DNA of 21,745 nt from Oppiella nova (lineage: Eukaryota; Arthropoda; Arachnida; Sarcoptiformes; Oppiidae), in the NCBI GenBank assembly GCA_905397405.1, contig CAJPVJ010000659.1, forward strand, positions 1 through 21,745, in the 5' to 3' direction. Position numbers and translations under genes: made by a program. A model generated the notes under the pieces. The model did no database searches, was not told the origin of the DNA, and saw only the letters and a list, made by a program, of their open reading frames with translations. Below, one piece after another: positions 1 to 9,846 of the stretch (within the stretch, counting starts at the first letter, position 1; every line of letters starts with the position of its first letter).

Positions 1-772
1 AGTTCCTCATATTTGGGTTTTCATAAGAATTGTCAGCCAAATAATAATAATACAAAAATAGGTCAAAATTAATCGAAAATTTATATTAAATATTAATTCT
101 TAATCAAGAATTGACATGCAGTTAAAGATTGTATTCACCTGTTAAATAAACTGAATAAAAATATATTTAAATATTGAATTGTGTTGTGAGAGACAATATA
201 ACTTGAGATCTAGTGGTTATGCGTTTGAATATCTACTTCACACGAGTGGTGTGTTTGTAGTACACTATCCATCGGCACATTATTTTCAGAGACTTGCTTT
301 TGTTGCCATTTCTCAGACATTATCTCTCGTTTAAAACTAATGAAACATTTAATGCAATTGTGATAATATATGTCAGATTAGTATAAATATTTGGGTTTAG
401 ATAATCACACGATGAGAGAGGCTTTGCATTGCATCAAACATTTCACAAACAATGGCTTAAAAAATGAATAATTCCTATAAATAAACTATAAATCAGATAA
501 AAGCTCTAATCCTTTCCGCACTTGAAGTTCAATATATTCTCATTTTCTTTGAAACTTAGCAATTTACTGGCGTATAATCTGTAATTTATGTGTAATTTAC
601 ATAATAAATAACGTAAACTTTATTAAATAATTAATATAATAATATTATGAACACCAAAACAAATACAAACCAACATTTTTTTCTTCATTTCTATTTTTGT
701 TATACTTTATAATACTTTATATGTATATTATTTAGTAAAATAATATTTATAGTCAACTACAGAAAGAAAAAG

Positions 773-838
<66 letters not shown>

Positions 839-2423
839 GAGATTTAATAGTAATAAATAAAAGTAACTGAATATAACAGTAGTTGGTATTATTTTGACAT
901 CCGTAAATATAATTATATTATTTATATTATACTTTAGTACGTTAACCAAACCTATGCTTGTAACTTCAGCCTTAAATCAATTCCAATCCGCAATCTATTC
1001 CATAATAAAATTATATTATTGTATTGTATAATAATTTTAAAAATAAATGGTAATTAAAATTTGAAAATTCTATCAAAACAATTAATTTTCTCACAATTTT
1101 CCTTAAACTCTTGAAGTGTTTTGTTTTATTTAAAGAGATAGTAAACAATATTTTCGAAATTAATATGAAAAATGATAATTGGGTTCATAATTAAAGCAAT
1201 TGAGTACAAATAAATTCAGTGCAAACAAAATGTCCCAAATTGTTTCAACAGTTTTCCATACAAAAGCAAAGTTTTCATACAAAATATTTTTATTAGTTTT
1301 AATGCGAATATAATGAATAATCTTCAGATAAATCATTTTATATATCATAATCATTTGTGTTTACAAAAACAAACTTTAATTAATTCAATGAGTTTTATGT
1401 TCAAAATGTCTTTCAATTATTGTATAAAGAAAATTGAATTATGAATGAATATAAATGACTTCTTAAGTATTGAACAAATTGTGAACTAAATTTCATTTAA
1501 TAAAACACAACAGTATTTGTTTAGGTGGTTTTTAATAATAATAAAACTTTAAACAAACATTAAATTAAAATAATGATTGAATTTTTTCGATACAATTATT
1601 TGGTTTCAAATTGGGATCAATTTTCTTATATTCTTTAAACCAGATATTAAAATTATTTAATGACTTAAATACAACTTTTTATTTTTATACTACTTTAAAA
1701 GCAAATCAATGTTTTACTTATAATTAAACTGCATTCAAGTGTTATATAAAAAAATAATTTCGTTTAATTTATATGACTATTAGTTAGCTAGTCATTGAAT
1801 GCATAATTATCTAATTGATTTGAAATCTAAATATAAATCATAATAGGGTTTGATTTATAATTAATAAAAAACAATAATAATAAAAACAAACAAGAATTCA
1901 ATAAAACGAGCATTAGATGTGTGAAAGTTTGGAAAATAAATTAATTTTTATAACCAAATATCAAGTTGAAGCCTAATTTTAAGGTATAAATATAAAAACG
2001 AGTTCAAAGGTTTATAATACAGTTATATGCTTATAAAACTTTTTTATTTTCTTTTACAATCGACAAAAAATGAGTTAAATTTTCAATTTAATCGCTAAAA
2101 GAATTTTGTCTCAAATGAATTGACACACAATTTATTGGCTCATATTTGGTTTTAATTCAGTTAAAAATAGAAATTCATTAAAAGTTATAAATTTTATTTT
2201 TAAAAATCAAGTATTTTATAGAAAGCCTGCTAATAAATTTTACACATTTAATCAAAAAAGTTCAAATTAATAAAAACAAACAATAATATGTAATTAAATG
2301 TTTTAATGAATAAGAATATAGATTATTAGTTTAAGACAATTGGTAATTTTGGTAAAAAACGTTAAATAGGAGTAAAGATTACTATAATCGAAAACAAACT
2401 GAATAAAATAGGTAAACAAGGGA
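1..2423. other. AT-rich spacer without a recognisable gene
   Basis: This stretch is strongly AT-rich, with many short A/T homopolymers and AAT runs, and no open frame with plausible coding composition on either strand. The longest open frames are antisense readings of the GA repeat and AT-rich noise. A less AT-rich patch at about 180-330 has no complete tRNA or coding signature. The left part downstream of IFT54 may hold that gene's 3' UTR: TTTATT at 2203-2208 reads AATAAA on the minus strand, about 215 bases past the IFT54 stop. I recognise no transposon. Confidence 0.7.
773..842. repeat. (GA)n microsatellite, interrupted
   Basis: About 70 bp of GA dinucleotide repeat on the plus strand, interrupted three times by an extra AA (as in GAAAGA). 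On the minus strand it reads as a CT/TC tract and gives a spurious Leu/Ser-rich frame. It lies in AT-rich intergenic DNA and probably varies in length between individuals. Confidence 0.95.
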
Positions 2424-4731
2424 TTATAGCCGCAGGTTAACTAACAGATCTGTCTTATAGGGTTCGAGTGCTTCTAAAGTACTGTTTCGTGACTTATGGA
2501 GTGATTGAACATTACTTTTGTACTCTTCCTGCCATAACTTCAGCTCAGAAAGCATTGAATCGATGTCTTCCTGAAGATAGTCTAATACTTTACCTAAAGG
2601 ACTGGCCGTTTGGCTCAACGCTTGTATAGTTTGACGCAATTTCTCGATATCTCTATTCGTCTGTTTTGGTGTCTTTTTGTCATTATTTAGCACTTCCGAC
2701 GACTGATTGCCTTCGAGTTCTTTTTTGGTCTCAACTAATTGCTTAACTAAACTACCCTTTTGTGTGTCATTACTGCCATCAAAGCCTAACTGTCCATTTG
2801 GTGCTTGCATTTGATCATCACTTATGACAGTCGATACAATAAACTCCTGGTCCTCATCATTAGCCAAGTTTTCAGTGATTAAGTTCTCGACTGGTTTTGC
2901 GTTCAGTAAACGCAACTTCTCCTCGAGTTCTATTGCATTTGATCATCACTTATGACAGTCGATACAATAAACTCCTGGTCCTCATCATTAGCCAAGTTTT
3001 CAGTGATTAAGTTCTCGACTGGTTTTGCGTTCAGTAAACGCAACTTCTCCTCGAGTTCTGCCTCAACGATCTGATTGTCTTCAATGGGTTTCGCTATAAC
3101 CCTGGGAGGGGCCGGACGTGAACTACTGGGACGAGCGCTCCTCTCGTGACGCGTTGGCGGCCGGACTCCACTTCTTCTCATTTCTCTCTCTATTATAGCA
3201 TTTCATAGAAATTATTACTATTTCTATAAAAACTAAAAATTTCTAAATTTCTAAAAATGCATTCTTTTAGGAGTTTTTTGTGAGCTTAAGTCAAAAACCT
3301 TTAAATAATAGCCCTTTTCAAAAGATATTCAAAACAATTAATCCTATTCTTTGAGTTCAAACTCTGGTTGCGTTAGAGTTAGTGATTGAATGACATAATA
3401 CTTAAAACTAATAAATTATTGTAAAACTTTGTCTACGATTACCTGATCTCTGATTAGAATTTGAAGGCAAAACAGGATTAGTTTCAGTCATAGGCTTAGA
3501 AGAGTTGATGCGATCGAGTGGTAGGTTTTGTGCACCGATTCCCTCATTGTTTGTGTTGTCATTACTGGTCTCATCCCTGTCTTTGTGCACATTTCCATCA
3601 TTAGAGTCATTATCTCTATTATCACTTTTGGGAGCGTTTGCGAAGTCAGGGGCAGGTATTGGCGAAGGTTTGTCTGGATTTCCGTTCGCAACACTTGAAG
3701 CCAACTCTGGTGTCGATTGTTTCGGCGAATTGTGTTTCGCTTTGTTAGTCGACATCAGAGGCGAAGTCTTCTCTTTCGCCTCATTTGACTCTTTTATGGC
3801 ATTCTTTGCTGAAGTTTTCGTTTCTTTTGATTCTTTGCTCTCTTTTTTTGTTTTCTTGTTTGCATTGTTCGGAGTCTTTGTGCTCGCATTCAATGCTTTC
3901 TTTTTAGTGATATTATTATTATTATTACTATTACTCACGACTGGATTGTTAGGATTGTTAGAATTGTTAGGTTTAGTCTGTTTGGTCGGCTTCTCGCCAT
4001 TCAATACCCGCACCACAGCGTCCGTCGAGTCCTTCTTGTCGATCACCGCTTTGGCCATCACTTGCAGCCACTCCAGGGTTTTGTCCACTTCTAGTCCGGC
4101 AACGATTTTCGACGGCTTTGCACTCAACACATCCCCCGCAATGAATCCTATCATCGGTTATGTCAGACATTAATCTCTTACTATATTCTGTGATATCATA
4201 TGAATAGTAAAGTGAAAATATGTTGCAATCAAATGAAAATTATGCAATTCATTTAAATTCTCATTAATATGTGCCGAAAAACGTGAACCAAAATTAAAAA
4301 ACAATTTAAATAACTATTAAAAGAGTAATTTACGGAGAAATACTCGTATTGAACATAATATGCAGTAATATAACGATAATAACCGGTTGTGTCGATGGCT
4401 TTCTGAAGGAATACCATTTTCGACTCCTTTTCCTTCACATTCTCAGCGATCAATTCATTGTCTTTATAGAGATCTTTGAGAAATCCATGACTTCTTATAA
4501 TCTATTGCATATGTAATGAGAAAACAATAGACTGTATGTATTGGCAGCTAATATGCACTAGAATTGCATTTCATGCAGAATATGACAAATACTAACACTA
4601 GTGATGAGGTCGTGAAGGAATCTAAAGGGAGGTCTCCTCAACAGCTTGTCTGTGATGACCGGCTTTTTGACAATTTTGGTCAACACTTCTAAACTGGTTT
4701 TCACTAATTTCGGATCAATTTCTGAGGACAT
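2424..4731 (-). CDS. IFT54: IFT54 / TRAF3IP1, intraflagellar transport complex B subunit; frame broken by a tandem repeat
   Basis: IFT54 is an IFT-B subunit that pairs with IFT20 and binds tubulin during cilium assembly. My exons are 4731-4597, 4501-4384, 4147-3443, and 3189 onward, with GT-AG introns of 95, 236 and 253 bp. The joined N-terminus aligns without gaps with animal TRAF3IP1, including RRPPFRFLHDLIT, FLQKAID and AKPSKIVAG; this is the calponin-homology-like domain (about residues 1-135). A long Asn/Lys/Ser-rich linker follows, with a poly-Asn run near 3925, then SSRPAPPRV and a coiled-coil C-terminus with IEKLRQTIQAL and LGKVLDYLQEDIDSM. A 127-bp tandem repeat shifts the frame in the last exon and gives TAG at 2932-2930, after about 405 residues. 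Reading resumes in another frame to TAA at 2426-2424. The end is about 40 residues shorter than vertebrate relatives, so a terminal exon may be missing. The identity is firm; whether this copy is functional is not. Confidence 0.92.
2805..2931. repeat. 127-bp direct tandem repeat, left copy (inside IFT54)
   Basis: This is base-for-base identical to 2933-3059, with period 128 and a single A at 2932 between the copies. On the minus strand this is the second copy met by the transcript, and it carries the frame that continues into the C-terminal coiled coil. Confidence 0.97.
2933..3059. repeat. 127-bp direct tandem repeat, right copy (inside IFT54)
   Basis: Perfect match to 2805-2931. On the minus strand this copy is in frame with the upstream IFT54 exon (from ELEEKLRLLNAKPVENL to DDQMQ). 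The junction just after it creates the TAG stop. A period of 128 is not divisible by three. Confidence 0.97.
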
Positions 4732-5350
4732 AATCGCTGGTTATACCAATTAATGTCACCAATGCTTGCAATAATTATGTTATAAAAAAGTTTGTTGTTT
4801 TCAATCACGAATAATGTGTTGCTATGGTTTGCTATAAATTAGTGCTGAATATTGAGTTATAGTTATTTCTTATTCCCTAATAAATCGATAAGTAATTCAA
4901 TAATTATGACAATTGTTGCCATCAATTGCGGCAACAAATGTCATGTTTGATTCATTTGAATCAATTATGTAATCATGAATTAATTGTTTGCTTCACAAAG
5001 TTTTTGCCTATAATTTAGAGTTCAATGAATTCGTGAGTCTATTGAAAAGCAATGAAATGAACAGAACTTTCAATACTTTTGCAAAACTCGAGTCTATTCT
5101 GGAAAAACATTCACACTATAGATGCCATCTATTGGTCAACACTATTATGTAATACACAACACATTTACATACAGTGACGACAACATGAATGCAATGCATT
5201 GATAGCATAGTTACGCAATCATTGCTATACATATACACAGAGTTTGCATGAGTTTTGCTGAAGAATATGAAATTCAATACAAATGCCATAAATGGATGGG
5301 AAGTGTCTTAAAGTGTGACTTCTTTACCATTGAGCCATCGATTCGCACCA
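4732..5350. promoter_or_regulatory. Divergent spacer between IFT54 and UNC-45
   Basis: About 620 bp separate the two start codons, which face away from each other, so it probably holds both promoters and 5' leaders. I see no strong TATA box. An ATG at 5248 opens a 66-codon frame that ends at 5448 and overlaps the UNC-45 start out of frame; it matters only if transcription begins upstream of it. Confidence 0.55.
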
Positions 5351-8194
5351 ATGCCTCAGTTACAAGACATGAGTCCAGAATCGCAAGAATTGGAGTCCAG
5401 AGTGTTGTCACTGAAGGAGTCCGGCAACCAATTGGTCAAAAGCGGTGACCATTTCAATGCAATCCAAGAATATTCAAAAGCATTGGATTTAGTGGACAAT
5501 TGTCTCAATAATAACACCAATGAAACAAATCGTGTCAATCTCTATAAGAACCTGAGTTTGTGTTATCTTAAGCTCGAAGACTATGACAATACCATCAGTT
5601 ACGCCACCAAAGCGCTAGAAGTGTGTCCGCAAGACGTGAAGACTCTTCTGCGAAGAATTTCAGCGCTGGAAGCGATTGAACGCTATTCCGATGCCTTCAA
5701 AGACGCTCTCAATGTCCAACACTTGGAGCCAAACAATACTTACATCCAATCGGTTCTCAGAAGACTTAGCGTTAAGATCCAAGACATCGCTAAACAAAAC
5801 TCAAGTACTTCTACACGACTGACACAAATGTTTGGATACTTGTCTGACGAGAGTGTCGAGTCTTCAAAGCGGATCCAATCGGCCAATAATCTGATGGTTT
5901 TGGTGAGAGACAAGTCGGCGAAGAAGATGTTTATTGAGAGCAATGGTCTGCAAGTGTTGGCGGATGTGTTGCGGTCTAAATGTGATCTTCAAATCAAAGT
6001 ATCGGTCGTCAGAGTATTGACGGAATTGTCTAATAATTCAGTGGACAGTACTGTGGAAGCGTTGAAAGTGATTGACATTCAATTCTTGATAGAAATGCTG
6101 AGCGAATCGTTTGATGAGCAGAATATAACTGCCATTCAATTGAATGTTCAGACATTAATTGAATCGTTGAGTGGTTTTTGTGCCAAAGAAGACAAGAAAC
6201 CGGATAAAGAGTTACTGAAAGCAAACGAAACACAAATCAATGCTATAATGTCTTCACTCGTGAAGAGCTCAGTGCTACGGATGATGTCCGCCAAGAGTCG
6301 AGACGCTATACTGGAGCTGTTGATCACAAACGTTGACTACTCTGCTCTCGATTGGGGCCAGAGATTGGTAGAAATGGACGGACTCTGGAATCTTCTGGAG
6401 ATCGCGTCGGAACTCGAAGAAGTGAGATATGAGAGCGGAATGAATATCACGTCAAACACTCGAACCCATGTGTCGCTGCTCTTAGACCGGGTTTACTTGA
6501 GTGCCAACAGCGATGCCAACAGAGAGACATTCAGAGAGAAAGTGATGCACTTTATTAACTCCAAACTCAAAGGTATGGACATTGAAGACAAAGTGCGCGC
6601 CACCGCCACCATCACTGCCTTATTGATGGGACCCCTGGATGTGGGCAATCATTGCTTGGGTCAGATGGGAGTCATGGAAATGATGTTAGTTATGGCCGGT
6701 TCTGATGATGTGGTGCAGCAATGCGTGGCCGCCGAAGCCATCATTGCCGCCGCTTCTAAGAAGGATAAGTGTAAAAGTCTGGCCTCAATGGGCGCACCCA
6801 TACTCAAGAATCTATACAAAGCGTCCAACGATCGCATTAAAGTTAGGGCACTGGTAGGTCTCTGTAAATTGGGTTCAGTTGGAGGCACTGATGCTTCAGT
6901 CCGAACATTCTCTGACGGCTCCACATCTAAGCTCTCGAAAGCCTGTCGACAGTTCCTCATCAACCCATCAAAGGATAAGGATATGAAGAAATGGTCGGCC
7001 GAAGGGTTGGCATATTTGACACTTAATGCAGAGATTAAAGAAGAGTTAATTGAAGACAAAGAAGCCATCAGTGCTTTGGTTGAAATGTCCCGAAATGGTG
7101 ACCTATCGGTGCTGTTCGGAGTTGTGACCACTTTTGTTAATCTGACGAACAGTTATGAGAAGCAGGAAGTGTTGCCTGAAATGATAGAATTGGCGAAATT
7201 CGCGAAACAACACGTCCCCGAAGATCACCCCAAAGATGATAAGGAATTCATCGACAAAAGGTGTCGAATGTTGTGTGAACTGCAAATCGTGACCGCTTTG
7301 GTCGCGTTGACTAAATCCCAGAGCAAAACGAGTCGCGAAATGATTTCCCGCGTGTTTAACGCCATTTGCGAACTCCAAGAAGTGCGGGGACTTGTCGTAC
7401 AACAGGGAGGCGTCAAAGCGTTGCTTAAGTTAGCGCTTGAGAACAATACACAAAACGGCAAAAACCTGTCGAGTCAGGCGTTGGCCAGAATCGGCATAAC
7501 TATCAATCCCGAGGTTTCCTTTCCGGGTCAGAGGTGTCTGGAAGTGGTTCGGCCTCTCATTAATATCTTACACCCGGACTGTACTGCTCTACAGAATTTT
7601 GAGTCACTCATGGCTTTGACAAACTTAGCGCAGATCAGTGCGAGTGTGAGGTCGAGGATTATCAAAGATAGCGGATTCTCGCGAATCGAGAACTACATGT
7701 ATGAGGAGCACCCTATGCTCAAGCGAGCGGCCACTCAATGTTTGGCGAATCTGATTGTTAGCGACGAGACCGTGAAGCTGTATGAGGGGGACAACGATCG
7801 GGTCAAGTATTTGGTGATTCTGTGCGAAGATGAGGACTTGGATACCGTGAGAGCAGCGTCCGGTGCCTTAGCTATGCTCACAGCTGTTAGTAAGAAGTCG
7901 TGCCAAAAGGTGTTTGACGCCAAGTGTTGGCTCGAGTGTCTCATTCAGTTGACGTCCACTAAGGACGCGGATCTCCAGCACAGAGGCCTTTGTGTTGTTT
8001 ACAATCTGATTGATTCTGGCAATGAATGCGCTGAGAAAATAGTAGAAACACAAATATTTGAGATACTTGTGGCTATCACTCGACCAGAAGTGGATGATAT
8101 CGACGATAAAATCAAAGATATCGCCAGAACTGCTCTAAAGAGGGCTGAAGAACAGCAACTGATTAAAAACATTGAAAACTTGAAAACCGAATAA
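5351..8194 (+). CDS. unc-45: UNC-45 myosin chaperone (TPR-UCS protein), single exon
   Basis: UNC-45 is a cytosolic co-chaperone that brings Hsp90 to myosin heads through a TPR domain and folds myosin with its UCS armadillo domain. The frame predicts 947 residues, typical of the family. The TPR region (about 15-120) contains NLYKNLSLCYLKLEDYD, and the expected carboxylate-clamp residues for an EEVD tail are present (K22, N26, N67, K97, R101). The central domain contains RALVGLCKLGSVGGTD, and the UCS domain contains AEGLAYLTLNAEIKEE, KQHVPEDHPKD, PGQRCLEVVRPL and SLMALTNLAQ. I chose ATG 5351 because no ATG precedes it in frame (the frame opens at a GTG); ATG 5369 is a second option. No intron interrupts 2.8 kb. 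AATAAA at 8190-8195 overlaps the stop; ATTAAA at 8360 is a likelier poly(A) signal. Relatives are UNC45A and UNC45B; invertebrates usually have one. Confidence 0.97.
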   Translation: MPQLQDMSPESQELESRVLSLKESGNQLVKSGDHFNAIQEYSKALDLVDNCLNNNTNETNRVNLYKNLSLCYLKLEDYDNTISYATKALEVCPQDVKTLLRRISALEAIERYSDAFKDALNVQHLEPNNTYIQSVLRRLSVKIQDIAKQNSSTSTRLTQMFGYLSDESVESSKRIQSANNLMVLVRDKSAKKMFIESNGLQVLADVLRSKCDLQIKVSVVRVLTELSNNSVDSTVEALKVIDIQFLIEMLSESFDEQNITAIQLNVQTLIESLSGFCAKEDKKPDKELLKANETQINAIMSSLVKSSVLRMMSAKSRDAILELLITNVDYSALDWGQRLVEMDGLWNLLEIASELEEVRYESGMNITSNTRTHVSLLLDRVYLSANSDANRETFREKVMHFINSKLKGMDIEDKVRATATITALLMGPLDVGNHCLGQMGVMEMMLVMAGSDDVVQQCVAAEAIIAAASKKDKCKSLASMGAPILKNLYKASNDRIKVRALVGLCKLGSVGGTDASVRTFSDGSTSKLSKACRQFLINPSKDKDMKKWSAEGLAYLTLNAEIKEELIEDKEAISALVEMSRNGDLSVLFGVVTTFVNLTNSYEKQEVLPEMIELAKFAKQHVPEDHPKDDKEFIDKRCRMLCELQIVTALVALTKSQSKTSREMISRVFNAICELQEVRGLVVQQGGVKALLKLALENNTQNGKNLSSQALARIGITINPEVSFPGQRCLEVVRPLINILHPDCTALQNFESLMALTNLAQISASVRSRIIKDSGFSRIENYMYEEHPMLKRAATQCLANLIVSDETVKLYEGDNDRVKYLVILCEDEDLDTVRAASGALAMLTAVSKKSCQKVFDAKCWLECLIQLTSTKDADLQHRGLCVVYNLIDSGNECAEKIVETQIFEILVAITRPEVDDIDDKIKDIARTALKRAEEQQLIKNIENLKTE

Positions 8195-8658
8195 ATGAAC
8201 CGTTGATTAGATTTAGAGTTTGATAAAAGCCTAAACCCTGTTTACAGTATTTTGAAACAATCTTAATTACAAATTCATTGTGACATCAATTTACACTAGA
8301 ATTTACATTTATGTCCCTTTAATATACAATTATTTATTTGTTACTGTATTTAAAAAGAAATTAAAATTAAATGTTCTTAAGAAGTTTGGTCTATAATTCA
8401 TTGAACACTTTATTTACGAAACAAATATTAAAAGTTTGCTTTGTTCCGGAAACATCAAGTTTATGATAAACTTATCACTTTTATAAAATATGATTTTTGT
8501 GTTTGAGTTATTAATTCTAATCACAATTAAAAGTTTAATTAAGATAACTGTCCAACATTTCAAATACGATAATGAACTTTGAGGTGCAAACAAGTTTGGA
8601 GGTCAGTGCTAAAAATGATTGCAAATAAGTTGCCAAAACTCTTTCGTTGAACGAAACC
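8195..8658. other. AT-rich spacer after UNC-45
   Basis: The left half is the presumed UNC-45 3' UTR and the right half leads into the promoter of the secreted-protein gene. I see no open frame with coding character on either strand. Confidence 0.6.
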
Positions 8659-8683
8659 TATAAAAAAGGGAAACTTTCGTTGA
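8642..8683 (+). promoter_or_regulatory. TATA box flanked by repeated CTTTCGTTGA elements
   Basis: TATAAAA at 8659-8665 lies about 55 bp upstream of the proposed start codon at 8718, right for a short leader. A perfect inverted repeat, TTTCGTTGAACGAAA, is at 8642-8656 (7-bp arms, one central base). Its left part recurs as a direct repeat, CTTTCGTTGA, at 8641-8650 and 8674-8683, either side of the TATA box. This looks like a binding-site pair, but the factor is unknown. Confidence 0.6.
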
Positions 8684-8717
8684 CCTAAAGTAATAGAAAA
8701 GGAATTTTCAAACAAAA

Positions 8718-9748
8718 ATGACTTTTAAATTGATTGTCACTCTAATGGGTAAGCAATTTATTATATCACTAAAAGATGATTAAAAATGAAATGGTATTCT
8801 AACTTATTAACTGTTTTAGTTGTATTGGCGTCTGAAGCCATCAGTGGTACCCACCATGAAGTTCACACTTCATTCGGTGTCTCCCATGGTTCACAGATTC
8901 CCAGACATTTGCTGTACGACGGCTTCCGATTCCAGCCCTTCCCACAAACTTTCCAAACATTTAGCGCCGGAGCACCTGTGAGTGTCTTCACGAATGTGGC
9001 TCCTGTGCAGCAAATCATTCCTCAGCATTTACTCACTGGGTGGAGATCTTCACAATATCCGCATACCATTCCCAGCCATTTGATCTCTTTGACACAGCCG
9101 GCACCGGCATTGATCCCATTCACGGTTCAACAACCAGAATCTGTGGCACAACCGTTGGTCCAACCGATCCAGACATTCACGCGAACACAACTGGTATCTC
9201 CCGCAGTAAAGGGAAGGACACAAATTGTTCAAAATGTTCCTGTAGCACCATTAGCTCCAGTAGTCTCACAGCCAGCACCGGAACCCCTACCGGTTTCAGT
9301 TGTTTCTCAGAGAGAATCACTGCCTCTGACTACTTCTAACGCATTTACGACCCAAACCCTAACCAACACTCAAACCTTTAGTAACAGTCCGTTTCAGACA
9401 TCAACCAAACCATTGAATTTTGCTCCCAATTTGCCTGAAGTTCAAAATGTCCAGCAGTTTGTCAATCTGTCAGACAATACATTCAAACAGACATCGACTC
9501 CGCAACAGTTCCAACAAACGCTTCAGACGTCAGATCAGTTGGTGAGCAACACATTGCCTGAGACACCGACCACTCGACACCAATCGGTCACTCAAACTAT
9601 GGGCCAAACATTCACTCAACCCATTGCTCACACTCTGTCTCAACCCGTGTTCACCACTCAAGTGTTCACAACTCAGGGACAGCCCCTAACCACTCAAGCG
9701 GTAGAGCCGACTCACATCCAGAGCTCGTCCACTACTTTCAACCCTTAA
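8718..9748 (+). CDS. Secreted cysteine-free Gln/Thr/Pro-rich protein, family unknown
   Basis: I recognise no family. My model joins exon 8718-8748 to exon 8820-9748 across a 71-bp intron (GTAAGC to TTTTAG, with CTAAC as branch-point candidate) and gives 319 residues. The first exon encodes MTFKLIVTLM, which splices into VVLASEAISG to make a good signal peptide with cleavage near residue 20. An intron inside the signal peptide is common in arthropod secreted and cuticular genes. An unspliced alternative starts at ATG 8786 and also begins hydrophobically; the splice model fits the donor, branch point and TATA spacing better. The mature part has three IPxHL motifs (residues 37-41, 77-81, 94-98), then a low-complexity region rich in Q, T, P, V and S with many TQT/FTTQ units, no cysteine, and one NLS glycosylation site. 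A structural extracellular role (cuticle, silk, egg coat) is possible but unproven. AATAAA is at 9817-9822. Confidence 0.8.
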
Positions 9749-9816
9749 GTTTCAAGTTTTCAAACTAATGTCTAATTTGAATACAAATTTCAATTTTATA
9801 TTTTGAAACTATTTTT

Positions 9817-9822
9817 AATAAA
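9817..9822 (+). terminator. Poly(A) signal AATAAA of the secreted-protein gene
   Basis: AATAAA lies 69 bases past the stop codon in an AT-rich 3' region. It is the first canonical signal after the gene. Confidence 0.7.
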
Positions 9823-9840
9823 AAAGATTTGAATTTATAT

Positions 9841-9846
9841 TTTATT
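9841..9846 (-). terminator. Poly(A) signal AATAAA of HYPK (minus strand)
   Basis: TTTATT on the plus strand reads AATAAA on the minus strand, 78 bases past the HYPK stop. It is 18 bp from the opposite-strand signal of the neighbouring gene, so the two transcripts probably overlap at their 3' ends. Confidence 0.65.

Noticed and set aside
180-290. A possible tRNA gene: TAGTGGTTATGCG resembles an A box
   Set aside because: No B box (GGTTCGANNCC) follows at the right distance and I could not fold an acceptor stem.
728-949. A 73-codon minus-strand frame with long Leu/Ser runs
   Set aside because: It is produced by the GA microsatellite read as CT repeats.
3505-4173. A 222-codon plus-strand open frame rich in Leu/Ser/Phe opposite IFT54
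   Set aside because: It is the exact antisense of the Lys/Asn/Ser-rich IFT54 exon, whose composition avoids stops on the other strand. No start context or family resemblance supports it.
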